Below, piece by piece: positions 1 through 5,058 of a stretch of DNA of 9,019 nucleotides. Source of the stretch: Clostridia bacterium (GTDB taxonomy: Bacteria; Bacillota; Clostridia; Lachnospirales; WQUN01); assembly GCA_025997155.1 (NCBI GenBank), contig BNUF01000092.1:1-9019 (forward strand), read 5' to 3'. The position numbers and the translations under genes were made by a program. Each line of letters begins with the position of its first letter. Positions within the stretch are counted from its first letter, which is position 1. The notes under the pieces are model-generated. The model had not been told where the DNA came from. It saw only the letters and a list, made by a program, of their open reading frames with translations, and ran no database searches.

Positions 1-48
1 AATAAAGCGATAAAAAACGTGCGGAACAGAAACGGGAATGACTTATGA
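1..48 (+). CDS. C-terminal end of an upstream gene (possibly PcfB/DUF3801-like)
   Basis: An open frame enters from the left edge and ends in TGA at 46-48, encoding the tail NKAIKNVRNRNGNDL. The stop overlaps the start of the next gene as ATGA, so the two are probably translationally coupled. In Gram-positive conjugative elements the gene just before the PcfC/VirD4 coupling protein is often PcfB (DUF3801), and a basic tail would fit. That identity rests only on gene order; 15 residues cannot establish a family. Confidence 0.5.
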   Translation, partial: NKAIKNVRNRNGNDL

Positions 49-1214
49 AAAAAGGAAAACTCAAAAAAATCATAATGCTAAATCTTCCTTACGCGATTGT
101 GCTTTACCTTTCAAACAAGGCGGTTGATGGTTACTACAAGACAAGAAGCGCGGACTTTTTCGAGCAGTTAAGCGGAGCGTTAAAAAGTTTGGCTATGGTT
201 TCACAAAAACCGTTTCCGAGTTTTGATTCGCGTGTGATTGTTGTTTCGCTGTTGTTCACCGCCGCCTTTTATGGGTTTCTGTACTACAAGAGGAAAACAA
301 GGAAGAAGTTCCGAGACGGAATCGAACACGGTTCGGCGCGGTTTGGCGGCGAAAAAGATATTGAGCCGTATATAGACCCTGTTTTTGAAAACAACGCTAT
401 ACTTTCGGAAACTGAATGTCTTATGATGAACAGCCGCCCAGCGAAAGCAAAGTACGGACGCAACAAAAACATAATGGTCGTCGGCGGTTCGGGTACTGGC
501 AAGACGTTTTATTTCGTTAAGCCAAACCTAATGCAAATGCACAGCAGTTATGTTGTCACCGACCCGAAAGGTGATTTGATAATTGATTGCGGCAAGATGT
601 TTCAGCGCGGACGACCGAAACAACGCATAAAGACTGATAAAAAGGGTAAATTCGTAAAGAACTTAAAAGGCGAGTTTGTGTATGAACCTGTACTCAACAA
701 GAAAGGCAAACAAGTGTACGAACCCTATAAAATTAAGGTTCTCAACACGATAGACTTCGAGCAGAGTATGAAATATAATCCGTTTGCGTACATCAACAGC
801 ACCAAAGATATAATCTCGTTCGTGAACGCAATCATTGCCAACACCAAGGGTGAGGGGGAAAAGTCAGCGGAAGATTTTTGGGTAAAAGCGGAACGCCTGT
901 ATTATATGGCGTTAGTGGGGTATATCTACTATGTTTTGCCCGAAGACCGCCGAAACTTCCGCGTACTTCTCGAAATGATAAACGCAAGCGAAACAAAAGA
1001 AGAAGATGAAAATTTCAAAAACGCGATTGATATTATGTTTGAGGAATTGGAGCAAGAACAGCCGACAAACTTTGCCGTCAAGCAGTATAAAAAGTATAAA
1101 TTGGCGGCGGGAAAGACCGCGAAAGCAATGTTTAAGAAAAACCCCGCGACCAGCAAGCCGCCTAATAACTACATTATAGGCTATTTCGACGGCAAAAGCA
1201 AGAACAATTTTTAG
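45..1214 (+). CDS. Truncated VirD4/TraG (PcfC-type) type IV coupling protein
   Basis: The first 361 residues resemble a coupling ATPase that brings the relaxase-DNA complex to the conjugation channel. Two N-terminal hydrophobic segments (about 8-24 and 62-80) anchor it in the membrane. Walker A GGSGTGKT lies at 147-154, followed by the family motif VTDPKGDL at 171-178 and later MKYNPFAYI. Around 190-230 there is a lysine-rich insert with repeated KKGK and YEP words. Family members run to roughly 550-650 residues. Here similarity to the expected order stops after KLAAGKTAKAM (about residue 362, base 1128) and a 28-residue unrelated tail leads to the stop. Walker B and the all-alpha domain are therefore missing, and the product is probably non-functional in transfer. 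The start overlaps the upstream stop (ATGA); only a weak GGGA precedes it. Confidence 0.85.
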   Translation: MKKGKLKKIIMLNLPYAIVLYLSNKAVDGYYKTRSADFFEQLSGALKSLAMVSQKPFPSFDSRVIVVSLLFTAAFYGFLYYKRKTRKKFRDGIEHGSARFGGEKDIEPYIDPVFENNAILSETECLMMNSRPAKAKYGRNKNIMVVGGSGTGKTFYFVKPNLMQMHSSYVVTDPKGDLIIDCGKMFQRGRPKQRIKTDKKGKFVKNLKGEFVYEPVLNKKGKQVYEPYKIKVLNTIDFEQSMKYNPFAYINSTKDIISFVNAIIANTKGEGEKSAEDFWVKAERLYYMALVGYIYYVLPEDRRNFRVLLEMINASETKEEDENFKNAIDIMFEELEQEQPTNFAVKQYKKYKLAAGKTAKAMFKKNPATSKPPNNYIIGYFDGKSKNNF

Positions 1215-1228
1215 ACAAGCCTGTTACG

Positions 1229-1246
1229 TTGAAAATTAACTTGCAA
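1229..1246 (+). repeat. 18-bp palindromic site, copy 1 of 4
   Basis: TTGAAAATTAACTTGCAA fits the consensus TTGNAARTTAAYTTNCAA, which is a perfect palindrome in consensus. It lies 15 bp after the stop of the truncated coupling-protein gene. Its core orientation (ATTAAC) matches copy 2 and is opposite to copies 3 and 4. The reverse complement of copy 3 matches it at 17 of 18 positions. Confidence 0.75.
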
Positions 1247-1353
1247 GCCAAGCGAATTAAAATTGACACATTTTGAGTTGTTTACGCCCTATTGACACCG
1301 CCGCCGCTCTGGTGTAATCTTTTATTGTACTTATGCCAAAGTACCAACCTTTA

Positions 1354-1459
1354 GGGCAAATGGGGGTTGTAAAATGCGGGAAAATACTGTAACATACTGT
1401 TAAAGTAAGCCTTTTCGTAGGCGGCAGATGAGAAATCATTTGCCCAAATGTATTTTCCC
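1354..1459 (+). other. Two crossed complementary segment pairs (pseudoknot-like)
   Basis: GGGCAAATG (1354-1362) is perfectly complementary to CATTTGCCC (1437-1445), and GGGAAAATAC (1378-1387) is perfectly complementary to GTATTTTCCC (1450-1459). The order is A-B-A'-B', so the two pairings cross. Both primed segments lie in the 33-nt loop of the large hairpin at 1407-1487. This can be read directly from the sequence. The role is unknown: it could be loop capture, antisense control of termination, or relics of an inverted duplication. Confidence 0.6.
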
Positions 1460-1491
1460 AATACATCTGCCACCGACGAAAAGGCTTTTTT
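1407..1491 (+). terminator. Long-stem intrinsic terminator or structured RNA hairpin
   Basis: The arm 1407-1430 pairs with 1464-1487 over 24 positions with only two mismatches, and a run of six T follows (1486-1491). That is an intrinsic terminator for plus-strand transcripts, probably ending read-through from the coupling-protein side. The stem is much longer than an ordinary terminator. Its 33-nt loop contains two segments complementary to sequence just upstream, so the hairpin may belong to a regulated RNA. Confidence 0.75.
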
Positions 1492-1506
1492 AGTGCCTTG
1501 AAGCAT

Positions 1507-1571
1507 AAAAAAGCCGCCCTAACTTGTTGCACGTAAGGCGGCGTTGGTTTTTGTGGCTTAAACCACGACTT
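1507..1571 (-). ncRNA. Candidate small antisense-type RNA (about 65 nt)
   Basis: A minus-strand promoter at 1606-1579 would start RNA near 1571. The predicted RNA has a small 5' hairpin (GTGGT/GCCAC, within 1566-1553), a single-stranded linker, and then a terminator stem GCCGCC/GGCGGC (1542-1537 with 1518-1513) with six U (1512-1507). This compact promoter-hairpin-terminator layout resembles plasmid copy-control counter-transcribed RNAs. No replication gene lies downstream on the opposite strand in this window, so that role is only a comparison. Expression is not shown. Confidence 0.5.
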
Positions 1572-1640
1572 GACATAGATTATAGCACTTAGAGCGTTAT
1601 AATCAAGCGGGCAGTTTGGCTCTCTCTTACCCAAGTCGTG
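1564..1640. repeat. 9-bp inverted repeat flanking the small-RNA promoter
   Basis: CACGACTTG (1564-1572) and CAAGTCGTG (1632-1640) are perfect inverted copies 59 bp apart. An inner pair GATTATA/TATAATC brackets 13 bp between them. In a plus-strand RNA these would form a closed stem; on DNA they bracket the minus-strand promoter. Confidence 0.5.
1579..1606 (-). promoter_or_regulatory. Sigma-A-type promoter for the small minus-strand RNA
   Basis: On the minus strand, TTGATT (1606-1601) and TATAAT (1584-1579) are separated by 16 bp. The -10 box is perfect and the -35 box matches at four of six positions. The promoter lies inside the inverted repeat 1564-1572/1632-1640. Confidence 0.6.
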
Positions 1641-1649
1641 ATATTGAAA

Positions 1650-1900
1650 ACAGCACCGCTAAACTCGGCGGTATACAAAAAAAGAGGTAAGAACCAGCCA
1701 AACGGGTACACCTTGCTGACGAGCAGACGAATTAAACGGCTGACGTACAGATTAGGCAACTCATAGGGCGAGCGAGAAACGGCGGCTAACCGTCCGTCGG
1801 CTCCCTACTACTGCAAAAAGGCGGTAGGTGGAATAGCGGTTATAGACGGGCGACACCGAGAAACAACGGGAAAATGTCGCCTACGGCGTTTTTGTGCGCT
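1650..1900. ncRNA. Candidate structured RNA region, class not recognised
   Basis: No credible reading frame crosses this stretch, yet it holds a series of complementary segments: ACCGC/GCGGT (1655-1659/1668-1672); TAACCG/CGGTTA (1787-1792/1837-1842), which encloses CCTAC/GTAGG (1804-1808/1824-1828); and GGCGACA/TGTCGCC (1849-1855/1875-1881). Purine-rich loops such as GAGAAAC recur. CGCC-TAC-GGCG followed by five T (1878-1892) overlaps the last stem and cannot form together with it, an attenuator-like arrangement. I compared it by memory with group I and II introns, RNase P, tmRNA and SRP RNA and found no match. The coding strand is not settled. Confidence 0.4.
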
Positions 1901-1967
1901 CTCAACACCTTTAGGGGTTCCCTTACTTCTGAACACCGAATATAACCCGAAAAAAGTTAGAAAAACA

Positions 1968-1979
1968 TTGATATATCAA
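1968..1979. repeat. 12-bp perfect palindrome
   Basis: TTGATATATCAA is a perfect palindrome about 30 bp upstream of the promoter at 2012-2039. Two related words, TCGGAATGAG and TCGGAATTGAG, follow between it and the promoter. It could be an operator. Confidence 0.4.
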
Positions 1980-2011
1980 GCAAAATCGGAATGAGGTTTT
2001 TTAAGTCGGAA

Positions 2012-2043
2012 TTGAGTACATTTTGTATTCATTTATAATGAAT
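2012..2043 (+). promoter_or_regulatory. Promoter with overlapping palindromic operator
   Basis: TTGAGT (2012-2017), a 16-bp spacer and TATAAT (2034-2039) form a good sigma-A-type promoter. ATTCATT/AATGAAT (2027-2033/2037-2043) is an inverted repeat centred on the -10 box, so a repressor bound there would block it. The expected start is near 2046, just before a hairpin-rich stretch with no plus-strand gene. Confidence 0.55.
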
Positions 2044-2045
2044 TG

Positions 2046-2153
2046 TATCAAGAGTACGTGAATAAAGCGCGAAGCGAACGGCGGCGAAGTCGCCGCAGGG
2101 GTTTGGGGGCGGCGTTAGCCCCCAATGAAATTACGCCGTAGGCGTTCATTTTT
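2046..2153 (+). ncRNA. Candidate small RNA with three tandem hairpins
   Basis: Downstream of the promoter at 2012-2039 are three stems: GCGGCG/CGCCGC (2081-2086/2091-2096), TTGGGGGC/GCCCCCAA (2103-2110/2118-2125), and AATGA..ACGCC/GGCGT..TCATT (2124-2150). A T run at 2149-2153 ends the last one like a terminator. The result would be an RNA of about 108 nt. GC-rich tandem hairpins of this look are common in gut Bacillota mobile elements, from general familiarity, so this may be a repeat family rather than a dedicated gene. Confidence 0.45.
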
Positions 2154-2234
2154 GGCGCGAAAAATCGAAAACATACAAATCAAGGTCAAAACCTTAAAAG
2201 CGGTAACGAAGGGCGTTGCCCGCAAAGTGCGCGG

Positions 2235-2483
2235 TCAACACCCCACGTCAATTATCTTTGTGCCTATGTCCGCGCTGTCAAGGGGTACGGGTTGTATTTT
2301 TTTAAGCGCGAAGAAGCCGCGCTTAAAAAAATCTCCACCCCGCGCCGCGCCCCTTGACAACGCTGGCGTATCGCATAATCCCGACGCTACCGCCATTTCA
2401 AGCCGCGCCCTGTTCTCATACTCCTGTTGTAAATCCTTTATTATCTGCTCAATATCGCCGAAAAGGTATGTATTATGCGCCAT
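2235..2483 (-). CDS. Small hypothetical protein (82 aa), leaderless start
   Basis: I chose the start ATG at 2483-2481 (MAHNTYLFGD), since a perfect TATAAT (2495-2490) ends exactly 7 bases before it. The mRNA would then begin at the start codon, and no ribosome binding site is present. The first 45 residues look like a real protein, with a charged helix DIEQIIKDLQQEYENRARLE at about 10-29. The second half is encoded by a large nested inverted repeat (2273-2362) and reads as low-quality basic sequence, so the gene may have been extended or broken by that repeat. Family not recognised. Confidence 0.45.
   Translation of the reverse strand: MAHNTYLFGDIEQIIKDLQQEYENRARLEMAVASGLCDTPALSRGAARGGDFFKRGFFALKKIQPVPLDSADIGTKIIDVGC
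2273..2362. repeat. Nested 90-bp inverted-repeat element
   Basis: The outer arms 2273-2286 and 2349-2362 match at 13 of 14 positions around TGTCAAGGGG/CCCCTTGACA. Inside is a perfect 15-bp stem (2296-2310/2318-2332) with a 7-base loop. It begins with a T run and ends with an A run, so as RNA it could terminate transcription from either side. It lies in the 3' half of the 82-aa gene, like a small palindromic insertion. Confidence 0.65.
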
Positions 2484-2518
2484 ATATCCATTATATAACA
2501 AAAATGAGGTAGGGTACA
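2484..2518 (-). promoter_or_regulatory. Promoter for the 82-aa protein, leaderless geometry
   Basis: On the minus strand TATAAT lies at 2495-2490 and six bases separate it from the ATG at 2483. The -35 box is weak (TGTACC at 2518-2513, 17-bp spacing). The -10 to ATG spacing is identical to that of the recombinase gene. Confidence 0.5.
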
Positions 2519-2519
2519 G

Positions 2520-2888
2520 TTACGAAACTCGGCGTAAAAATATACGTTCGTATTGGTTGCTATGAAAATCAACATTTGTAACCTGTTTTGCTCTGATAGT
2601 GATAACTTTTGTGGTTTTGTCAATGGTGAAGCCGTCAGCGGCGGCAATCTGTTTCATTTTATAAACACCCGGTTTCAGCGGCACAAACACATTACCATCT
2701 TCATCGGTTTCATATTCACCAATAACGCCGCCGTCAATATGCTCAATTCTGTATACCGTTCCCGTAAAATTACGTTGGACTTCCGAAACCAATCCTTGCT
2801 CGGAGTAACCCGCCATTTCTTTGGCTTCATCTTCGCTCATTCCCGCTTGCTTAAAATCTTCAAATGTTAGGTTCGGTTCTCTTTCCAT
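2520..2888 (-). CDS. Small protein with SpaA/Cna-B (prealbumin-like) domain
   Basis: A 122-residue product. Residues 1-40 (LTFEDFKQAGMSEDEAKEMA) look like a helical linker. Residues about 42-110 (GTVYRIEHIDG, ETDEDGNVFVPLKPGVYKMK, AADGFTI, VTNVDF) follow the beta-sandwich pattern of SpaA/Cna-B domains known from Gram-positive pilins. There is no signal peptide, no sortase motif and no membrane segment, which is odd for a surface domain. An in-frame TAA lies five codons before the ATG and no ribosome binding site is visible, so this may be a fragment of a larger protein. The last 12 residues leave the domain pattern. Confidence 0.6.
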   Translation of the reverse strand: MEREPNLTFEDFKQAGMSEDEAKEMAGYSEQGLVSEVQRNFTGTVYRIEHIDGGVIGEYETDEDGNVFVPLKPGVYKMKQIAAADGFTIDKTTKVITIRAKQVTNVDFHSNQYERIFLRRVS

Positions 2889-2969
2889 AATAACGACATA
2901 TTAACACAGATTTGTATATTTTAGTAACCCGTCAACAAAACCATTTCTTTTTATGGACACTCAAAACCG

Positions 2970-2987
2970 TTGTAAATTAACATTCAA
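2970..2987 (+). repeat. 18-bp palindromic site, copy 2 of 4
   Basis: TTGTAAATTAACATTCAA differs from the palindromic consensus at one position. It lies about 100 bp upstream of the recombinase gene. With the next two bases it matches the reverse complement of copy 4 at 19 of 20 positions. Confidence 0.7.
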
Positions 2988-2991
2988 CACA

Positions 2992-3020
2992 GTTTAACGC
3001 CGCTAAAAACGCCGTTAAAC
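2992..3020. repeat. Inverted repeat upstream of recombinase
   Basis: GTTTAACG (2992-2999) and CGTTAAAC (3013-3020) are perfect inverted arms 13 bp apart, immediately after palindrome copy 2 and 29 bp before the recombinase -35 box. It could be an operator or a recombinase subsite. Both arms contain the 7-mer that recurs through this cassette. Confidence 0.55.
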
Positions 3021-3048
3021 CGTCAACCTTAGTATATTCCCCGTTTTC

Positions 3049-3085
3049 TTGACACTTTGCCAAAATCACGGTATTGTTAAACAAT
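3049..3085 (+). promoter_or_regulatory. Leaderless promoter of the recombinase gene with operator-like palindrome
   Basis: TTGACA (3049-3054), a 17-bp spacer and TATTGT (3072-3077) put the transcription start at or next to the ATG at 3084. No ribosome binding site exists upstream. ATTGTT-A-AACAAT (3073-3085) is an interrupted palindrome covering the -10 box and the start codon, a plausible autoregulatory site. Confidence 0.65.
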
Positions 3086-3743
3086 GTTATACGGTTACGG
3101 GCGGTGTTCAACAAACGAGGAACGGCAAGACATAGACCGCCAAAAACGAGAATTGCGGAAGTTGGGCGTTGCCGAAGCCGATATATTTTTTGAGTACGAG
3201 AGCGGCACGAAGTCAGAGCGCGCCCAGTTAAAGCTACTGTTAAACGCTGTAAAACAAGGTGATACAATCGCCGCAACGGAAGTATCGCGTTTAACGCGCT
3301 CAACCAAACAACTTTGTGAGATTTTAGAGTTTGCCAAAGAGCGCCGCTTAAAACTCATTATTGGCGGGTTTGTTGCCGACTTTACCGCCGACATTGACCC
3401 TATGATCGAGGGAATGTTAAAGATGTGGGGCGTATTTGCGGAAATGGAGCGTAATATGATTAGCCAGCGCGTTAAATCGGGTATGGAAAACGCGAGGGCA
3501 AAGGGCGCGGCGATTGGCAGACCCGCAACCAGCGTTGAAAGTTTGCCTAAGTTGTTTTTGGCGCATTACCCGTTATACAGGGCGGGAACGGTGAAACTGG
3601 CGGGATTGGCGCGGTTATGCGGCATAAGCAGACAGACCACGTATAAATACATAGAGGTGTATAATCGTCACCTTGACGGAATTAAGGAAGTTGTATTATT
3701 AGATAAAAAAATAAGAAATAGAAGTAGAAATAAAACCTTATGA
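3084..3743 (+). CDS. Serine recombinase (resolvase/invertase family)
   Basis: A 219-residue site-specific recombinase. The N-terminal catalytic domain has YGRCST with the expected nucleophile Ser9 and Arg7, then SRLTRS (68-73) carrying the conserved arginines. The long E-helix MLKMWGVFAEMERNMISQRV (111-130) leads into a C-terminal helix-turn-helix (LARLCGISRQTTYKYI, 175-190). It is slightly longer than a typical resolvase because of a basic tail (208-217). The start is set by the leaderless promoter. The stop overlaps the next gene's ATG (ATGA at 3740). It may resolve dimers, invert or exchange DNA; the four 18-bp palindromes around it are candidate substrates, which is inference. Confidence 0.92.
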   Translation: MLYGYGRCSTNEERQDIDRQKRELRKLGVAEADIFFEYESGTKSERAQLKLLLNAVKQGDTIAATEVSRLTRSTKQLCEILEFAKERRLKLIIGGFVADFTADIDPMIEGMLKMWGVFAEMERNMISQRVKSGMENARAKGAAIGRPATSVESLPKLFLAHYPLYRAGTVKLAGLARLCGISRQTTYKYIEVYNRHLDGIKEVVLLDKKIRNRSRNKTL

Positions 3744-4216
3744 AAACCATATCCGAGTGCGCCAAAACATACAATGTATCAGTTCAGACGATTTACAGGA
3801 AAATCGACAAAGGCGTTAAACAAGACGGTAAACAAGGTTTAACGGAGAAGCGCGGGAACATCACTTATATTACCCAAGCGGGCGAGGACTTTTTGTACTC
3901 AAGTTTAACACACGTTCAACAGGATTTAACAAATGTTGAACAAGCGTTAAACGCTGATAAACAGGCAAAAACGGGCGATAATGAGGAAGTTTTGTTTTTG
4001 CGCGGGCAACTGGAAAAAACACAGAACGAATTGAACGCGGAGCGCGAACACAGCCGCGCCGTAGCAACCCAACTTGTTGAAATTACCCGCAATAATCAAA
4101 TATTGCTTAAAACGGAGCAAGACCGCGCCCAACCCGCGCTTATCGCGGGAAAGGACAAGCCCCATTCCCGCGCAGAGAGTAAGAAGCGCGGGATTTTGGG
4201 GCTTTTTTGGCGTTGA
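3740..4216 (+). CDS. Helix-turn-helix/coiled-coil protein, DUF536-like
   Basis: A 158-residue protein starting inside the recombinase stop (ATGA). Residues 4-24 form a helix-turn-helix (ISECAKTYNVSVQTIYRKI). A polar coiled coil spans about 55-125 with many Gln and Glu, and the tail is basic and aromatic (KKRGILGLFWR). This layout matches small plasmid-borne DNA-binding proteins of the DUF536 type that accompany replication or maintenance genes in Bacillota; the assignment comes from architecture and tail, not from a search. It may regulate or assist the recombinase. The last 20 codons also encode a terminator. Confidence 0.65.
   Translation: MKTISECAKTYNVSVQTIYRKIDKGVKQDGKQGLTEKRGNITYITQAGEDFLYSSLTHVQQDLTNVEQALNADKQAKTGDNEEVLFLRGQLEKTQNELNAEREHSRAVATQLVEITRNNQILLKTEQDRAQPALIAGKDKPHSRAESKKRGILGLFWR
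4157..4208 (+). terminator. Intrinsic terminator inside the 3' end of the coding region
   Basis: AAGCCCC (4157-4163) pairs with GGGGCTT (4198-4204) and CCCGCGC (4167-4173) pairs with GCGCGGG (4186-4192), followed by six T (4203-4208). The stop codon is at 4214-4216, so transcription would end within or just before the stop unless trailing ribosomes open the hairpin. Confidence 0.75.
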
Positions 4217-4238
4217 CGGGTGTTGTATCATTCACTTC

Positions 4239-4256
4239 TTGTAAGTTAATTTTCAA
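4239..4256 (-). repeat. 18-bp palindromic site, copy 3 of 4
   Basis: TTGTAAGTTAATTTTCAA fits the consensus with core GTTAAT, opposite in orientation to copies 1 and 2. It lies 37 bp before the next gene. A TACAAT box (4264-4269) follows directly, so the palindrome covers the -35 region of that operon's likely promoter. Confidence 0.75.
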
Positions 4257-4292
4257 GGTTCTTTACAATTAAAAACAAGGAGTGATAACCGA

Positions 4293-4739
4293 ATGGAGCA
4301 AGCCAAGATTGACAAAATCCGTCGCGTTTTGGCGTGTATGGACAATGGCTATTGGGAGGATTTGGCGTATCAAGTAGGCGTGTCAGAGGAACGGTTACAG
4401 GCGAAAGCCGACGAACTGTTAGCGGTGTTGGTTAAGGTGCAGACCGCGCAATGTGACGTTTTGGGCGCGAGGTCGGCGGGGTTTAGGCAGATTGTACAAG
4501 CCGCCGATACCGCCGCAAGCGACAAAGGCGGCAGGGGAAGCAAAACCGCCGCCAAGTCAAACGCCGCCGCGATTGAAACGATTGTTGCCGAAAACGCCGC
4601 CAAACTTGCCGAACTTACGAACGCAAAAACCGCCGCATTAGCGGAGTTGTCGGGCATTTTGACCGACATTCAAGCGATTTTTGACGAAGCGGCGAAGTTG
4701 GGCGAAGCGTTCACGGCGCAACCGCCAGCGGACAAATAG
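4293..4739 (+). CDS. Hypothetical alanine-rich coiled-coil protein
   Basis: A 148-residue protein, family not recognised. AAGGAGTGA (4277-4285) precedes the ATG with good spacing. Residues 1-50 contain DNGYWEDLAYQVGVSEERLQ, which could be a small helical bundle with a helix-turn-helix-like segment. Residues about 75-140 are Ala, Lys and Glu rich with heptad character, ending QPPADK. There is no signal peptide or membrane segment. It is the first gene of a three-gene operon (the next start is 12 bp away). A structural or DNA-associated role is possible, but nothing in the sequence fixes it. Confidence 0.75.
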   Translation: MEQAKIDKIRRVLACMDNGYWEDLAYQVGVSEERLQAKADELLAVLVKVQTAQCDVLGARSAGFRQIVQAADTAASDKGGRGSKTAAKSNAAAIETIVAENAAKLAELTNAKTAALAELSGILTDIQAIFDEAAKLGEAFTAQPPADK

Positions 4740-4751
4740 GGGGTGATTTTA

Positions 4752-5054
4752 TTGTTTGACAACCAGAGGTATATAACACGCGGCGTGGCGGCTGAAATAC
4801 CGCCAGAGCAAATTGCTTTGATGTGGGCGATTATTGATGTGCGCTTGCTTGCTAATCCGAAATTGGACTACTTACAAGTATTCCAGTTGGATTATGCGAA
4901 CGAACTGCCACACGTTCAAATAATCACGCACACGCAGGAAAAACCGCGCTACAAAAACGAGATACGCGCAAGCGTTGCAAAGACCGTATGCGCGAGGGTG
5001 TATGTCATTGACGACGGCACATATTCAACAATGATGTTGTCGTCGGACTATTAA
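4752..5054 (+). CDS. DUF960 family protein
   Basis: The product has 100 residues from the TTG at 4752 (MFDNQRYITRGV). I prefer this to the GTG at 4743, because that GTG is part of the ribosome binding site AGGGGGTGA (4738-4746) and the TTG lies five bases after it. Family-typical words are RYITRGV near the N-terminus, MWAIID, DYLQVFQL, and VYVIDDGTYSTMM near the C-terminus. DUF960 proteins are small cytosolic proteins of unknown function found in Bacillota chromosomes, plasmids and phages. It is packed between its operon partners with no room for other promoters. Confidence 0.85.
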   Translation: MFDNQRYITRGVAAEIPPEQIALMWAIIDVRLLANPKLDYLQVFQLDYANELPHVQIITHTQEKPRYKNEIRASVAKTVCARVYVIDDGTYSTMMLSSDY

Positions 5055-5058
5055 GGGG

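Larger units (their letters stand above)
2992..3952. repeat. Cluster of nine GTTAAAC/GTTTAAC 7-mers
   Basis: Exact copies begin at 2992, 3014, 3076, 3239, 3289, 3815, 3837, 3903 and 3946 in both orientations (the two forms are reverse complements). About 0.1 would be expected by chance in this length. I found none elsewhere in the window. Three are in the recombinase promoter region and six are inside the two coding regions. Codon preference may contribute; a binding-site array is the alternative. Confidence 0.5.

Noticed and set aside
1570..1603. Plus-strand promoter TTGACA...TATAAT
   Set aside because: The spacing is 22 bp, too long; the same region gives a well-spaced promoter on the minus strand.
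1257..1634. 125-aa minus-strand reading frame
   Set aside because: It crosses two terminator hairpins and the small-RNA unit, has no ribosome binding site and has implausible composition.
1700..1735. CTGACGAG...GAA resembling a hammerhead ribozyme core
   Set aside because: The GAAA box is GAAT and the required helices I-III cannot be formed around it.
1250..2000. Group I or group II intron
   Set aside because: No domain V hairpin with GAAA loop, no convincing GTGYG start with matching end, and no group I core P7 motifs were found.
2125..2565. 146-aa plus-strand reading frame
   Set aside because: It starts in a hairpin, runs through the nested palindrome and lies opposite the better minus-strand genes; it reads as low-complexity basic sequence.
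1229..4256. Inverted copies 1 and 3 of the palindrome as terminal inverted repeats of one 3-kb transposon
   Set aside because: Two further copies (2970, 5743) occur inside and outside that span, no target-site duplication was seen, and the sites are self-palindromic, so simple transposon ends are not supported.
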